64,000 nt of DNA, taken from positions 1 to 64,000 of IMG/VR virus record IMGVR_UViG_3300025102_007089. The stretch is one strand, 5' to 3'. Position numbers and translations under genes: made by a program. Position 1 is the first letter of the stretch. Every line of letters starts with the position of its first letter. The stretch comes from a virus. The notes below the pieces were generated by a model. The model saw nothing but the letters and a program-made list of their open reading frames with translations. It made no database searches and was not told where the DNA came from. Positions 23,517 through 31,995 of the stretch are shown here, piece after piece.

Positions 23517-24676
23517 AGACCGTAACGTCTAAGTTCCTCTAACTGCCATTGAGTTTTAGGCTTATATCTTTCTTTAAAGGATTGATTTTTGACTTCAGTC
23601 TTTTTATTTCTTTTGTCTGAAGCTGTCTGCTCAGTCAAATAAGCAGCAGTTGAGGTTTCGGAAACTTCTAAATGGGGTTGAGCTACGTACTCTTTACTTT
23701 CTTTATTCATAGCTTGTTTAATTTTCTTTCTCCTATTTAAAAGGTATTCATCAGTCTTATCTTCATCTCCATCATTATCAATATCTCCGTCTTCTTTACC
23801 TACAGGATCCATTTCATCTTCTGCTACCGCGGCAGCAGCTAAAGCTTTTTGCTGCTCTTCATAATCATCACCCGTCACATCACTAGCATCTCTTGCCATG
23901 GCGGCAATATGTGGATCTTCTTGATCAGACTTTACAGCAACTTGCGCTTTTGCTGGTTTGATGATAGTTGATAAATAAGCTGCAATTTTTTCATAACCTG
24001 GCTCATTTGCTATTTGTCTTACAAAACTCTCAAGCTGTTTAACTGTGTTAATTTTTTCTGCGTAATCAACAACTTGATCTAAAGCTTGATCACTAATATC
24101 AAATCCTTCATCTCCTAAGTTTTGCTTAATATCATTTAAAACTCTATTCATTAATCCCTTAACAAGCATTACTTCATCTATATCAGCACCAATTTCATCT
24201 GATAACTTATCCGCAAGTTCATCAGGATCAGCTGCTTTAATTTGCTCTACTTCTTGTGGAGTAAACTCCCCTCTCTTTTGATCGTTTTTTAATGCAAAGG
24301 CAATTAGAGCATCGCTTTCAGCTTCAATATACTTATCAAGCTTTTCAGCTCTATCATCTAAAAAATAATCCGGATCCTTATCACTTAAATATTTTATAAT
24401 TTGAGTAGAAGAAGTACTCATACGATATAATTTTTCTGCTTCTGCATCATTTATAACATCTAAATTATATAACGCTCTAATCATCATACGATTTTTTAAT
24501 CTTGACTGTGAAGGAGCTGGTCTACCCTCAGGGTCACGGTATGCTTTTAATTTAGGGCCTAACCCTTTACGCACCATTTGCTTATATCGAGAAAGAGCAT
24601 CTTTTTCTTCGAGAATTTCTGCTCTGTTGATTAAATCATTAAAGCTATTAATATTAGTTATATCAAAGGAACTCAT
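23513..24676 (-). CDS. Large acidic virion-type protein with Asp-rich repeat
   Basis: 387 residues, mostly helical and acidic. Residues near 300-330 (KEDGDIDNDGDEDKTDEYL followed by LNRRKKIKQAM) form a D-x-D-x-D-G calcium-binding-like motif plus basic helix that recurs in marine T4-like phage virion proteins. The N-terminus ends E-I-L-E-E, a possible prohead-protease site, and the C-terminal quarter again has L-T-E-Q. TATAAATA late promoter 6 bases upstream. Its stop shares TTAA with the queC stop. It is a lone late gene inside the early block; internal head or core role inferred. Confidence 0.7.
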   Translation of the reverse strand: MSSFDITNINSFNDLINRAEILEEKDALSRYKQMVRKGLGPKLKAYRDPEGRPAPSQSRLKNRMMIRALYNLDVINDAEAEKLYRMSTSSTQIIKYLSDKDPDYFLDDRAEKLDKYIEAESDALIAFALKNDQKRGEFTPQEVEQIKAADPDELADKLSDEIGADIDEVMLVKGLMNRVLNDIKQNLGDEGFDISDQALDQVVDYAEKINTVKQLESFVRQIANEPGYEKIAAYLSTIIKPAKAQVAVKSDQEDPHIAAMARDASDVTGDDYEEQQKALAAAAVAEDEMDPVGKEDGDIDNDGDEDKTDEYLLNRRKKIKQAMNKESKEYVAQPHLEVSETSTAAYLTEQTASDKRNKKTEVKNQSFKERYKPKTQWQLEELRRYGL

Positions 24677-24690
24677 ATAATATATTTATA
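24676..24690. promoter_or_regulatory. Overlapping divergent promoters
   Basis: Minus-strand TATAAATA (24690-24683) lies 6 bases before the ATG at 24676. The plus strand carries TATAAT (24676-24681), 12 bases before the ATG at 24694. Late and early promoters face apart within 15 bp. Confidence 0.55.
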
Positions 24691-24693
24691 CCT

Positions 24694-25146
24694 ATGAAGC
24701 TGAATTATAAGGATTTTAATAAAATGACTGATAGGGAGTTGTTCAAACTTCCTGGAGTTGGTAGAACTACAGCTAAACGGATTATTGGTTTTAGACCGTT
24801 TAGAAATAATAACGATTTATTCAAGGTTAAGGGGTTGGGTAAGAAGACCTTAAAGCAATTAGGTATTGAAAAAGCTAAGAAAAAGCAGAAAAAGTGGTAT
24901 ACAATTGATGGGGTTGAATATCCAGATAATGCTTTAGCTAAAGATAAAAGATTTGGAACTATTGATTTATTTTGGCGCATCCCTAAAGCTCATAGAGAGA
25001 GTATTAGTGAGCCATCTCCTTGGATATTACGTATGCGAAGAATTAGTGAACGTATCAGAGATGAAGGACCTGAAGGTACTATGAGTAGATATGTTGATAA
25101 TTCGTATATGTGGGAGCCAGGTTTCAAGTTTCCGTGGGAAGATTGA
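24694..25146 (+). CDS. Helix-hairpin-helix DNA-binding protein
   Basis: 150 residues. Two HhH motifs in the ComEA style: L-P-G-V-G-R-T-T-A-K-R-I-I near 19 and V-K-G-L-G-K-K-T-L-K-Q-L near 44, each with the G-x-G hairpin that binds the DNA backbone. A Lys-rich linker (KAKKKQKKW) and a Trp/Pro-rich C-terminal half (EPSPWILRMRRISERIRDE, MWEPGFKFPWED) of unknown fold follow. Likely acts on branched or nicked DNA in replication or repair. Stop is TGA. Confidence 0.75.
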   Translation: MKLNYKDFNKMTDRELFKLPGVGRTTAKRIIGFRPFRNNNDLFKVKGLGKKTLKQLGIEKAKKKQKKWYTIDGVEYPDNALAKDKRFGTIDLFWRIPKAHRESISEPSPWILRMRRISERIRDEGPEGTMSRYVDNSYMWEPGFKFPWED

Positions 25147-25162
25147 AAAAGTAAAACCTTAC

Positions 25163-25168
25163 TATAAT
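25163..25168 (+). promoter_or_regulatory. -10 element TATAAT
   Basis: TATAAT 7 bases before the ATG at 25176; predicted leaderless. Confidence 0.6.
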
Positions 25169-25175
25169 TATTTTT

Positions 25176-25844
25176 ATGTGTGCAATTTTCGGATCTCCTG
25201 ATACTACAATGGTAGAAATACTGTATCAAGCTAATAAAGAACGAGGCAATTTTGCTAGTAGTATAGTTCAATTAACAGATTTCGAGCAACATGTACTTAA
25301 GAAAGAAGGTGATATAGACTTTGAACAGGTTACATTAGATGAAAAAAATAATTATTATCTAGGACATGTCCAGGCTCCTACTTCATCACAAAGAAAATGG
25401 CATTACGATACGTCGCATCCGTTTGAGACTATGTCATGGATGGTATTTCATAATGGAGTTATAACAAATGAAGAATCTATTAGAAATAAAAAACTATCTC
25501 ATATCTTAAATCCTGTAGATACTGCTTTAATAGTAAATCTTATACAACAATATATGGAAAGAGATAAGTCAAGTAAACCTAACCCTATAAAATATATTAA
25601 AAAAGCGCTTGAGGATCTCGATGGATCATTTGCATTATCAATATTAGATTGTGATACTAATGAACTATACTTAGCAAGAGTAGGCTCAGCTCTACACTAT
25701 AATAATGATGGTTGTTTTTCTACTATGCCGGGTAATAATTATAAAGAAGTACCTGAGGGAGTTATTTTAAGACTCAATAGAAAGACTAACAACTTTAATA
25801 AAGTAGGTACGTTTAAACATACTTCACCCTTTTTGTTTATATGA
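25176..25844 (+). CDS. Class II glutamine amidotransferase (Ntn-hydrolase)
   Basis: 222 residues. Met-Cys2-Ala-Ile-Phe-Gly exposes the catalytic cysteine after Met removal. V-F-H-N-G-V-I-T-N near 89 and the L-G-H-V-Q-A-P segment match the GlmS/PurF/AsnB glutaminase fold; D-G-S-F-A-L-S-I-L follows. There is no synthetase domain, so ammonia must go to a partner protein. In Crenarchaeota and some phages a GAT domain is fused to QueC for archaeosine-type bases, so the QueC here is a candidate partner. Its start is only 4 bases from the overlap with the next gene at its end. Confidence 0.85.
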   Translation: MCAIFGSPDTTMVEILYQANKERGNFASSIVQLTDFEQHVLKKEGDIDFEQVTLDEKNNYYLGHVQAPTSSQRKWHYDTSHPFETMSWMVFHNGVITNEESIRNKKLSHILNPVDTALIVNLIQQYMERDKSSKPNPIKYIKKALEDLDGSFALSILDCDTNELYLARVGSALHYNNDGCFSTMPGNNYKEVPEGVILRLNRKTNNFNKVGTFKHTSPFLFI

Positions 25845-26494
25845 GCGATTTATTTATATTTTCTGCTACTAAAGGTAAAAAAGAAGACACTCTACTATAT
25901 CAAACATCTGATTATAGAGATGAAATTTTCTTTAAGGAACATAATACAGATTCTTTACAATCTCTTTATAACAAAGCTATAGAATTTTCTATAAAAGAAA
26001 ATATCGAATATATAGTACTTGCTCACGACGATGTAATTTTAGAAAACTTTTCACATGAAAGAATGCTTGAAAATTTTGAGAATTATGATGTACTTGGTGT
26101 AGCAGGAGCTGCAGAAGTTAAACTTCAAGAACCCGCTCTTTGGCACTTAATGGGAGGAGGATTAGGTAGCGATAAACTACATGGGGCAGTTGCTCATCTA
26201 CACGGCAAAGAAAAATTTATGACAAGTTTTGGCTCTTACCCTCATAGAGCTATTTTACTTGATGGTGTTTTCTTAGCTATAAAGAGAGAAGTATTTAAAA
26301 AGGTAAGATTTGATGAAAAATGCCCTTCTAAATTTCACTTTTATGATTTAGATTATACTATATCTTCTCATAAAGCGGGGTTTAGAAATGGAGTTTCCGA
26401 TATATACGTTACTCATGCTTCACCTGGTTTAACTAATTTTTCCGAAGAGTTTAAAGAGGGTCAAAAATGGTTCTTGAATAAGTGGAAGAAGTAA
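25841..26494 (+). CDS. GT-A glycosyltransferase-like protein (PF13712 type)
   Basis: 217 residues. Y-I-V-L-A-H-D-D-V near 65 gives the D-x-D-like metal site; D-V-L-G-V-A-G-A near 85, D-G-V-F-L-A-I-K-R near 148 and F-H-F-Y-D-L-D-Y near 168 complete the pattern of the short glycosyltransferase-like family typified by StrF C-terminal domains. Stop and start overlap by 4 bases with the amidotransferase. Acceptor unknown; DNA base decoration or virion glycosylation are possible. Confidence 0.75.
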   Translation: MSDLFIFSATKGKKEDTLLYQTSDYRDEIFFKEHNTDSLQSLYNKAIEFSIKENIEYIVLAHDDVILENFSHERMLENFENYDVLGVAGAAEVKLQEPALWHLMGGGLGSDKLHGAVAHLHGKEKFMTSFGSYPHRAILLDGVFLAIKREVFKKVRFDEKCPSKFHFYDLDYTISSHKAGFRNGVSDIYVTHASPGLTNFSEEFKEGQKWFLNKWKK

Positions 26495-26495
26495 C

Positions 26496-26501
26496 TATAC
26501 T
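26496..26501 (+). promoter_or_regulatory. -10 element TATACT of gp41 gene
   Basis: TATACT 6 bases before the GTG at 26508; predicted leaderless. Confidence 0.5.
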
Positions 26502-26507
26502 ACAGTT

Positions 26508-27815
26508 GTGAGTAAATTAGACTTAGATTATTTCGAAAATATTCTAATCTTTAAGTCTCTTACTGATAGTGGGTATCTAGCGAGTATAGCAGATATAGTA
26601 CAACCGGCTTACTTTAAAAATAAAGCTATAGCTGATGTATTTTCTATTATTAAAGACTTTAGTGAGAAGCGAAATAAATTACCTACTACGACTGAGCTAA
26701 AGTCTTATTTAGTTACAGATGATCAAAAAGATTCATTTAAAGAGTTAGTTGGCTCTTTTTCTGATATAGATAAAAATTTAGATAAAGATGAGCTTTATGA
26801 TAATACTGAGCAGTTCTTAAAAGAGAAAGCAGTATATCATACTATGCTTGATGTAGCAGAAGATGTTGCGAAAGGTACTGTAGATACTTCGATAGTATTA
26901 GATAAGTTTGAAAAATCTTGTAATATTAACTTAGTAACCGATTTAGGGTTAGATGTACAACAAGATATTGATAGTATTATTAATGATATTACATCTGTAC
27001 AGAGACATATTCCTAGTAACTGGGAATGGTTAGATAATAACTTAGATGGTGGCTTCTTAGAAGCGGGTAAATCCTTATATGTATTTGCTGGTGAAACTAA
27101 TATTGGTAAGTCAATATTTTTAGGTAATATAGCGAGAAATATAGCAAGTCAAGGTAAGAATGTTCTTTTAGTAACTTTAGAGATGTCAGAGTTATTATAT
27201 GCTCGACGTATATGTACTAATATATCAAAGATTCCTATTAAAGAGATGAGTACTAATACTGCTTTGTTAAAGCAGGCTGTTGAAGAAGAACCAGGTAAAA
27301 TCTTTATTAAAGAGTTTCCGCCTTCTACTATTACAGCTAATCAACTTAAAGCTTTTGTAAAGAAGTTTTCCGAGAAAGGTATTAAACTTGATGCTATAGT
27401 ATTAGACTATCTTAATTTAATGCATTCTTCTATAGGTAATAATTCATATGAAAGAATAAAGCATGTAACGGAGCAAGTAAGAGCTATGAGTTATCTTTTT
27501 GAATGTCCTATTATATCAGCAACGCAACTTAATAGAGCCGGATTCGATCAAGATAATCCTGACCTTGCTACTATATCTGAATCTATTGGTCTAGCTGCTA
27601 CTGCTGATGTAATTGCTTCTATATATCAAAATGAAGAAGATAGAGAGCTAGGTATTATTCGATTAGGTATGATGAAAAATCGTTATGGTCCTCGAGGTAC
27701 TACTCAAGCTATGAGAATTGATTATTCTACTCTAACTATTGAGCAAGCAGATGATATAGAGCTAGAAGATGAAAGTAGCGAGACTCTAGGGGCTTTAGCC
27801 GCTCTTGCAAATTAA
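26508..27815 (+). CDS. 41: Replicative DNA helicase gp41 (DnaB family)
   Basis: 435 residues from GTG at 26508 (T4 gp41 475). The N-terminal helical domain ends near 150; then G-E-T-N-I-G-K-S Walker A near 196-203, L-L-V-T-L-E-M-S near 222, A-I-V-L-D-Y-L-N-L Walker B near 295 and S-A-T-Q-L-N-R near 335. The C-terminal R-L-G-M-M-K-N-R-Y-G-P-R-G is the arginine-finger region. It unwinds 5'-3' at the fork with primase gp61. Confidence 0.95.
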   Translation: MSKLDLDYFENILIFKSLTDSGYLASIADIVQPAYFKNKAIADVFSIIKDFSEKRNKLPTTTELKSYLVTDDQKDSFKELVGSFSDIDKNLDKDELYDNTEQFLKEKAVYHTMLDVAEDVAKGTVDTSIVLDKFEKSCNINLVTDLGLDVQQDIDSIINDITSVQRHIPSNWEWLDNNLDGGFLEAGKSLYVFAGETNIGKSIFLGNIARNIASQGKNVLLVTLEMSELLYARRICTNISKIPIKEMSTNTALLKQAVEEEPGKIFIKEFPPSTITANQLKAFVKKFSEKGIKLDAIVLDYLNLMHSSIGNNSYERIKHVTEQVRAMSYLFECPIISATQLNRAGFDQDNPDLATISESIGLAATADVIASIYQNEEDRELGIIRLGMMKNRYGPRGTTQAMRIDYSTLTIEQADDIELEDESSETLGALAALAN

Positions 27816-27837
27816 CAAAAGGAACTAAATAGTTTGA

Positions 27838-28707
27838 GTGAATGTACTTATATACACTGATAGTGATCTAGATGGAGCTGGCTCTGCACTGTTGTTAAAG
27901 TGGTATTTTAAAGATGCAAAAGACATAGTTATTGTTGAAACTGGAGAGTCTATTTTAACTTCTAATTTTAAAAGTAGAGAAGGTACGTTTGATCATTTTG
28001 ATAAAATTTTTATTTTAGATCTCTCTCTAACTAAAGATATAATTCCTTATATAGATAGAGAAAAAGTAATAGTTATAGACCATCACGCTGATCACTATGA
28101 TTTAAAAGATTATTATAAGAATGCTAAAGCTATTATCGAGCCAGGTTCTTCATGTGTAAAACTAATTAGTAAGATATTTAGTAAAAAACTTAATCTGACT
28201 GAAGATCAACAGACTTTAATAGATCATATTGATAGCTACGATAGTTTTAATTTTAAAAGCAAAGACCCTCTTAAACTCAATGCGATTTTTAACTGTTATA
28301 ACAGACCTAAGGTTGAGCAGTTTATAACTGCATTTTATGATGGGTTTAGAGAATATAGTATATATGAAAAAAATGCTATTAATTTACACTTTAAAAAATT
28401 AAAAGAACAAATAAAAAATGCTGAAATTTTTAAAGGTAAAATAAAGGAGTATGATGTGATAGCAACTTTTGCTGATTATGCTATAAATGAAGTAGCGCGT
28501 TATTTCATCAACATACATAAAGCTGAGATTGGTATTGTTGTTAATAAAAAGGCTAAAGTAGTATCGTTTAGAAGAGCTAAAGAATCGAAAGTAGATGTAA
28601 GTATATTAGCTAAAACTTTATGTGAAGGAGGGGGATCGGTTGCAGCAGCTGGTGGCAAGCTCACAGAAAAATTCGGAGAACTAACCAAACAATTTAAACC
28701 ATGCTAA
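27838..28707 (+). CDS. DHH-family phosphoesterase
   Basis: 289 residues from GTG at 27838. Y-T-D-S-D-L-D-G-A-G-S at 6-16 and V-I-D-H-H-A-D-H near 80 are the metal motifs of RecJ/NrnA-type DHH enzymes; the C-terminal DHHA1 motif is G-G-G-S-V-A-A-A-G-G. Length and domain pair fit a nanoRNase/pAp or cyclic-dinucleotide phosphodiesterase rather than full RecJ. It lies between gp41 and the gp59-like gene, so a role in recycling short oligonucleotides, for example Okazaki RNA primers, or cleaving a host signal is possible. TAAATA is 6 bases before the start. Confidence 0.85.
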   Translation: MNVLIYTDSDLDGAGSALLLKWYFKDAKDIVIVETGESILTSNFKSREGTFDHFDKIFILDLSLTKDIIPYIDREKVIVIDHHADHYDLKDYYKNAKAIIEPGSSCVKLISKIFSKKLNLTEDQQTLIDHIDSYDSFNFKSKDPLKLNAIFNCYNRPKVEQFITAFYDGFREYSIYEKNAINLHFKKLKEQIKNAEIFKGKIKEYDVIATFADYAINEVARYFINIHKAEIGIVVNKKAKVVSFRRAKESKVDVSILAKTLCEGGGSVAAAGGKLTEKFGELTKQFKPC

Positions 28708-28997
28708 AACCAGGAGGCGAATTAGGGCCATTTCATACAATACAAGGCAAAGAAACAGAACATCTTTTATTATGTTTTTGCACCTTTTGCTCACTTTTAA
28801 AAGGAAAGAAGCTATCATATCAGAATATATTCTTACTGCTATTGAAAGAAAAAAGATTAAGGGAGTTATTTAAAGATCTTTTAACAGTTGATACTAATTT
28901 TGAAATGGTTAAAATGTTTATAGATTTTGACCCGTTAATTACTAAATCAAAATACGTAACAAAGTTCCTTAACAATAATAAAAATTTAAAATTATGA
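28701..28997 (+). CDS. Hypothetical small protein
   Basis: 98 residues, overlapping the DHH stop (7 bases) and the next start (4 bases), so translated as part of the operon. It has C-F-C-T-F-C near 30 and a hydrophobic, basic helix Q-N-I-F-L-L-L-L-K-E-K-R-L-R-E-L. No family seen; too short for clamp-loader gp62. Confidence 0.55.
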   Translation: MLKPGGELGPFHTIQGKETEHLLLCFCTFCSLLKGKKLSYQNIFLLLLKEKRLRELFKDLLTVDTNFEMVKMFIDFDPLITKSKYVTKFLNNNKNLKL

Positions 28998-29647
28998 TTA
29001 CAGAAAAAGAGAAGCAAATTTACAATAGTTATTTGTATGCTTCTCGATCTGTTAAAAATCAACCGGTTAAGTTAAGGCAAAATTTTGATAAAATAGATAG
29101 CAAGACTGAAGTAGCTCTTAAAAAATTATCTATATTCTTATCAAAATATAATTATATTAATTATAACGATTATTTTATATCTCCATATAAAGTGTATGGA
29201 TCGGATAACTATTTCGATTTACAATTCTTTAATACCAGAAAAGCAATAAAATGCTATTCATTATATTGCAAAGAAAGGGAAGTTCAAAATCCTGATAGTG
29301 AAAATAGTATTGAAGCTCTTAAGGAGTGTTTAAGATTTGTATACAACTATTGTTGTGAACATAAGATAACTTTAAGTAAATACAAATCAAATATTGATAC
29401 AGAGACTATACCTGTAGTATTCAAGCATCTTAAAAATCATAAGGTTAATTTCTATACCCTGCATGCTCTAAAGATGGATTCTATAATTAAAGAGCAAGAT
29501 AAAGAGGTTATAGACTGGCTTATAAACGATTTTACTCAACTCTATTCGAATACCCGTTTAAAGTATATCGCTTCAAAAGTGTTGAAGGATAAAGCTAGAA
29601 AGGGAATTAAATTAATAGAAGAACAGTTGAATAATAGATATCAGTAA
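28994..29647 (+). CDS. 59: Probable gp59-like helicase loader
   Basis: 217 residues, the same length as T4 gp59, and directly upstream of gp32 as in T4. Residue-level similarity is weak, but the order of features agrees: N-terminal helix I-Y-N-S-Y-L-Y, L-K-K-L-S-I-F-L-S-K-Y, F-Q/F-F-N-T-R-K-A-I-K-C-Y-S-L-Y near 75, E-A-L-K-E-C-L-R-F-V-Y-N near 103, V-F-K-H-L-K-N-H-K-V-N-F-Y-T-L near 140, and a basic C-terminal helix. It would load gp41 onto gp32-coated forks. Based on synteny plus pattern; an unrelated helical protein cannot be excluded. Confidence 0.55.
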   Translation: MITEKEKQIYNSYLYASRSVKNQPVKLRQNFDKIDSKTEVALKKLSIFLSKYNYINYNDYFISPYKVYGSDNYFDLQFFNTRKAIKCYSLYCKEREVQNPDSENSIEALKECLRFVYNYCCEHKITLSKYKSNIDTETIPVVFKHLKNHKVNFYTLHALKMDSIIKEQDKEVIDWLINDFTQLYSNTRLKYIASKVLKDKARKGIKLIEEQLNNRYQ

Positions 29648-29651
29648 CTAA

Positions 29652-29657
29652 TATAAA
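29652..29657 (+). promoter_or_regulatory. -10-like TATAAA of gp32 gene
   Basis: TATAAA 5 bases before the ATG at 29663; predicted leaderless. Confidence 0.5.
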
Positions 29658-29662
29658 GATAT

Positions 29663-30508
29663 ATGAGTACATTTAATTCATCGATGTTTCAATCAATAAA
29701 AGACGCTCTAGTAAGCGATACACAAAAAAGTAATACAAGTTACAATGAAATCATGTCTTGCCGACCTGGCAATACATATACGGTAAGGCTTTTGCCTTAT
29801 GGTCCCGAACCGTCTAAGACGTTCTTCCATTATTATAATCACGGATGGACTTCTTTTGCGACTGGTCAGTATGTTCAAGCTCTTAGTCCTCAAACTTTCG
29901 GGGAACGAGATCCTATTGCTGAGGAACGATATAAAGTTCTAAGAACTGGAAATCAAGAAGAGAAAGAGAAGATGCAAGCTGTAAAGCGCTTAGAGAAATG
30001 GCTCGTTAATGTTTATGTTATTGACGATCCTACTAATCCAGATAATAATGGTAAAGTAAAAATGCTTAGATATGGTAAGCAGCTTCATAAGATTGTTACC
30101 GAAGCTATTGAAGGTGAGGATGCTGAAGAGTTTGGTCCTCGTATCTTTGATTTAGGTTCCGATGGAGCTAGTTTAAAGATTAAAGTAGAAGATCAAGGTG
30201 GATATCCTACTTACGTATCTTCTAGATTTACTACTGTAGGTGCTCTTGATCTAAATGAAGACGAGCAGAAAGATATTTACGATAACGTATTTAAACTTGA
30301 CGAAGTATTTACTCTTAAATCTAATGATGATTTAAAAGCTATGCTTAATGAGCATTACTATTGTAAAACTGAAGAAGATGCTGCTGAGGTAGTTAATACA
30401 CAATCTGTAACTAATGTAGTAGCTGAGCCTGCTACTGCTTCTGTTAGTACTGCTACGGAAGAGACTACTACAGAAGATGATATTGACGAACTCTTAAAAG
30501 ATCTCTAA
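29663..30508 (+). CDS. 32: Single-stranded DNA-binding protein gp32
   Basis: 281 residues (T4 301). N-terminal basic segment, an OB-fold core with P-G-N-T-Y-T-V-R-L-L-P-Y near 35, W-L-V-N-V-Y-V-I-D-D-P-T-N-P-D-N-N-G-K-V near 113 and the acidic tail E-D-D-I-D-E-L-L-K-D-L that binds gp43, gp59 and UvsY. The T4 zinc ribbon (His-Cys3) is not conserved: where it should lie the sequence reads HYYNHGWTSFATGQYVQALS without cysteines. Confidence 0.93.
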   Translation: MSTFNSSMFQSIKDALVSDTQKSNTSYNEIMSCRPGNTYTVRLLPYGPEPSKTFFHYYNHGWTSFATGQYVQALSPQTFGERDPIAEERYKVLRTGNQEEKEKMQAVKRLEKWLVNVYVIDDPTNPDNNGKVKMLRYGKQLHKIVTEAIEGEDAEEFGPRIFDLGSDGASLKIKVEDQGGYPTYVSSRFTTVGALDLNEDEQKDIYDNVFKLDEVFTLKSNDDLKAMLNEHYYCKTEEDAAEVVNTQSVTNVVAEPATASVSTATEETTTEDDIDELLKDL

Positions 30509-30509
30509 A

Positions 30510-30974
30510 ATGACTGAAGAGGAAAAAGCATTAATTATGAATTTTGTGGGACAGACTTATGGTCAATCCCACAAAAATGATCAAATGATAGTTGGTCAAT
30601 CAAATAGCTTAGCTCCGCAATCTGAGGCAGTAAAACAACAGTTTGAAAATATAGCTCGAGCCCCTACACGACAGCAAATGCAGCATATGCAGCAACAACC
30701 GCCTGCTCCACCGCAAGAGCCGCAACCACAACCTGTACAAGAAGCTCCGCCTGTCTCTTATGAGCAAGCGGTAAAAGAATTACAAGAAGTAGAGCCGGCT
30801 CCTGCTGTTGTAGAGCAGGATAATAATCAGCTAGAATTTAATTTAAAAGATCCAGAAAAAATTGATATGCTTATTGATGCTATCAAGAGTAATGGGTTGC
30901 TATTAAAAGAAATTATATTACTCTTAGAAAAGAATGGAAGAAGAAAGAAGCCTTCAGATAAAAAACCGGGATGA
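30510..30974 (+). CDS. Gln/Pro-rich hypothetical protein
   Basis: 154 residues, one base after the gp32 stop. The centre (about 48-80) is a Gln/Pro-rich low-complexity linker; the C-terminal part (PEKIDMLIDAIKSNGLLLKE) is helical and ends K-N-G-R-R-K-K-P-S-D-K-K-P-G. Its last 41 bases overlap the gp45 gene. Function unknown. Confidence 0.6.
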   Translation: MTEEEKALIMNFVGQTYGQSHKNDQMIVGQSNSLAPQSEAVKQQFENIARAPTRQQMQHMQQQPPAPPQEPQPQPVQEAPPVSYEQAVKELQEVEPAPAVVEQDNNQLEFNLKDPEKIDMLIDAIKSNGLLLKEIILLLEKNGRRKKPSDKKPG

Positions 30975-31659
30975 ATTTTTAAAGTACTTAGATTCTTTAT
31001 CAAAGATTAACGAAAGTGCTATTCTAACTATTAAAAAAGATAAGATTGAGAGTCTGGTAGCAAGCCCGGATAATACTCTTATATTATATTCCGAATATAA
31101 TTCTAAATCAGATTTTGAAGATAGTATCAATATCCCGGACTTAAAAAAGTTAGCTAGAGTAATAGATACTATTCCAACTAATGATATTAAGTTTAAAGTT
31201 AACTCTAATAATTTAGAATATAAGGGTAACGGTATTAAGTTTAAATACCATTTATTTGAAGAGGGGTTTCTAACTAAACCTAATCTTAATTTAGATAAAA
31301 TTAATTCCTTTGAGTTTGATATTAAATTTAATTTAGATAAAAATCTTTTAAATCAAATTTTTAAAGGTAGTACTTTTGCTTCAGAAACTAATAAGATATA
31401 TTTTTATACAGAAAATGATCAATTAATGGCTGAACTTACTGATAGAGCAAGACATAATACAGATAATTTTGCTCTTACATTGCAACCAGCTAAATTTGAG
31501 TTAAAGCCTACCCCTGTTAACTTTGATAATATAAGACTTCTTACTAATGTAAGTGATAGCTTTGCTGTAAAGATTAATACTCAATTTGGTGTTGTGGTAT
31601 TTGATAATTCTTTAAACAATATTAAATTAAAGTATATTATATCTTCTTTAACGCAATGA
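30934..31659 (+). CDS. 45: Sliding clamp gp45-like
   Basis: 241 residues (T4 228). Two alpha/beta clamp repeats are visible in pattern: F-L-K-Y-L-D-S-L-S-K-I near 15, I-P-D-L-K-K-L-A-R-V-I near 68, and in the second half L-L-N-Q-I-F-K-G-S-T-F-A near 148 with final strands F-A-V-K-I-N-T-Q-F-G-V-V-V-F. It would be the processivity clamp for gp43 and the coactivator of gp55 late transcription. Identity to T4 is low; position among gp32, RNase H and gp61 supports it. Confidence 0.75.
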   Translation: MEEERSLQIKNRDEFLKYLDSLSKINESAILTIKKDKIESLVASPDNTLILYSEYNSKSDFEDSINIPDLKKLARVIDTIPTNDIKFKVNSNNLEYKGNGIKFKYHLFEEGFLTKPNLNLDKINSFEFDIKFNLDKNLLNQIFKGSTFASETNKIYFYTENDQLMAELTDRARHNTDNFALTLQPAKFELKPTPVNFDNIRLLTNVSDSFAVKINTQFGVVVFDNSLNNIKLKYIISSLTQ

Positions 31660-31991
31660 ACAAACAAACTAAGAACAAATTACAGACAGCTAGTTATTTT
31701 ATTAAACGTCTTAAAGATTCAGGCTTCGAAACATGGAAAATTTATAATGGGTACGAGGAACATGATCCAAGAAAATGGACTGTATTAGTAGATCCAGGTG
31801 GTAAGTCAGTTTTTATTACATGTTTCGAAAATACACCATTCAAAGGCGAGTATTTATTTTCCTTTGATGATGGTAACCGTGATTTTAGACCAGGTTTTAG
31901 TTTAAAGACCTTCTCTATCGAGGTTGTAGTTAGAAAATTAATCGAAAACGGTGTCAAACAAAGAGAAGATAAAGTAGATTTACATAAATAA
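31656..31991 (+). CDS. Hypothetical protein downstream of clamp
   Basis: 111 residues with ATGA coupling to gp45. Helix Q-T-A-S-Y-F-I-K-R-L-K-D-S-G-F and a beta portion (RKWTVLVDPGGKSVFITCFE) resemble a small alpha/beta protein; F-D-D-G-N-R-D-F-R-P is distinctive. No family recognised. Confidence 0.6.
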   Translation: MNKQTKNKLQTASYFIKRLKDSGFETWKIYNGYEEHDPRKWTVLVDPGGKSVFITCFENTPFKGEYLFSFDDGNRDFRPGFSLKTFSIEVVVRKLIENGVKQREDKVDLHK

Positions 31992-31995
31992 CGTT

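Noticed and set aside
28701-28997. Small protein as clamp-loader gp62
   Set aside because: Only 98 residues against about 187 in T4 and no similar motif.
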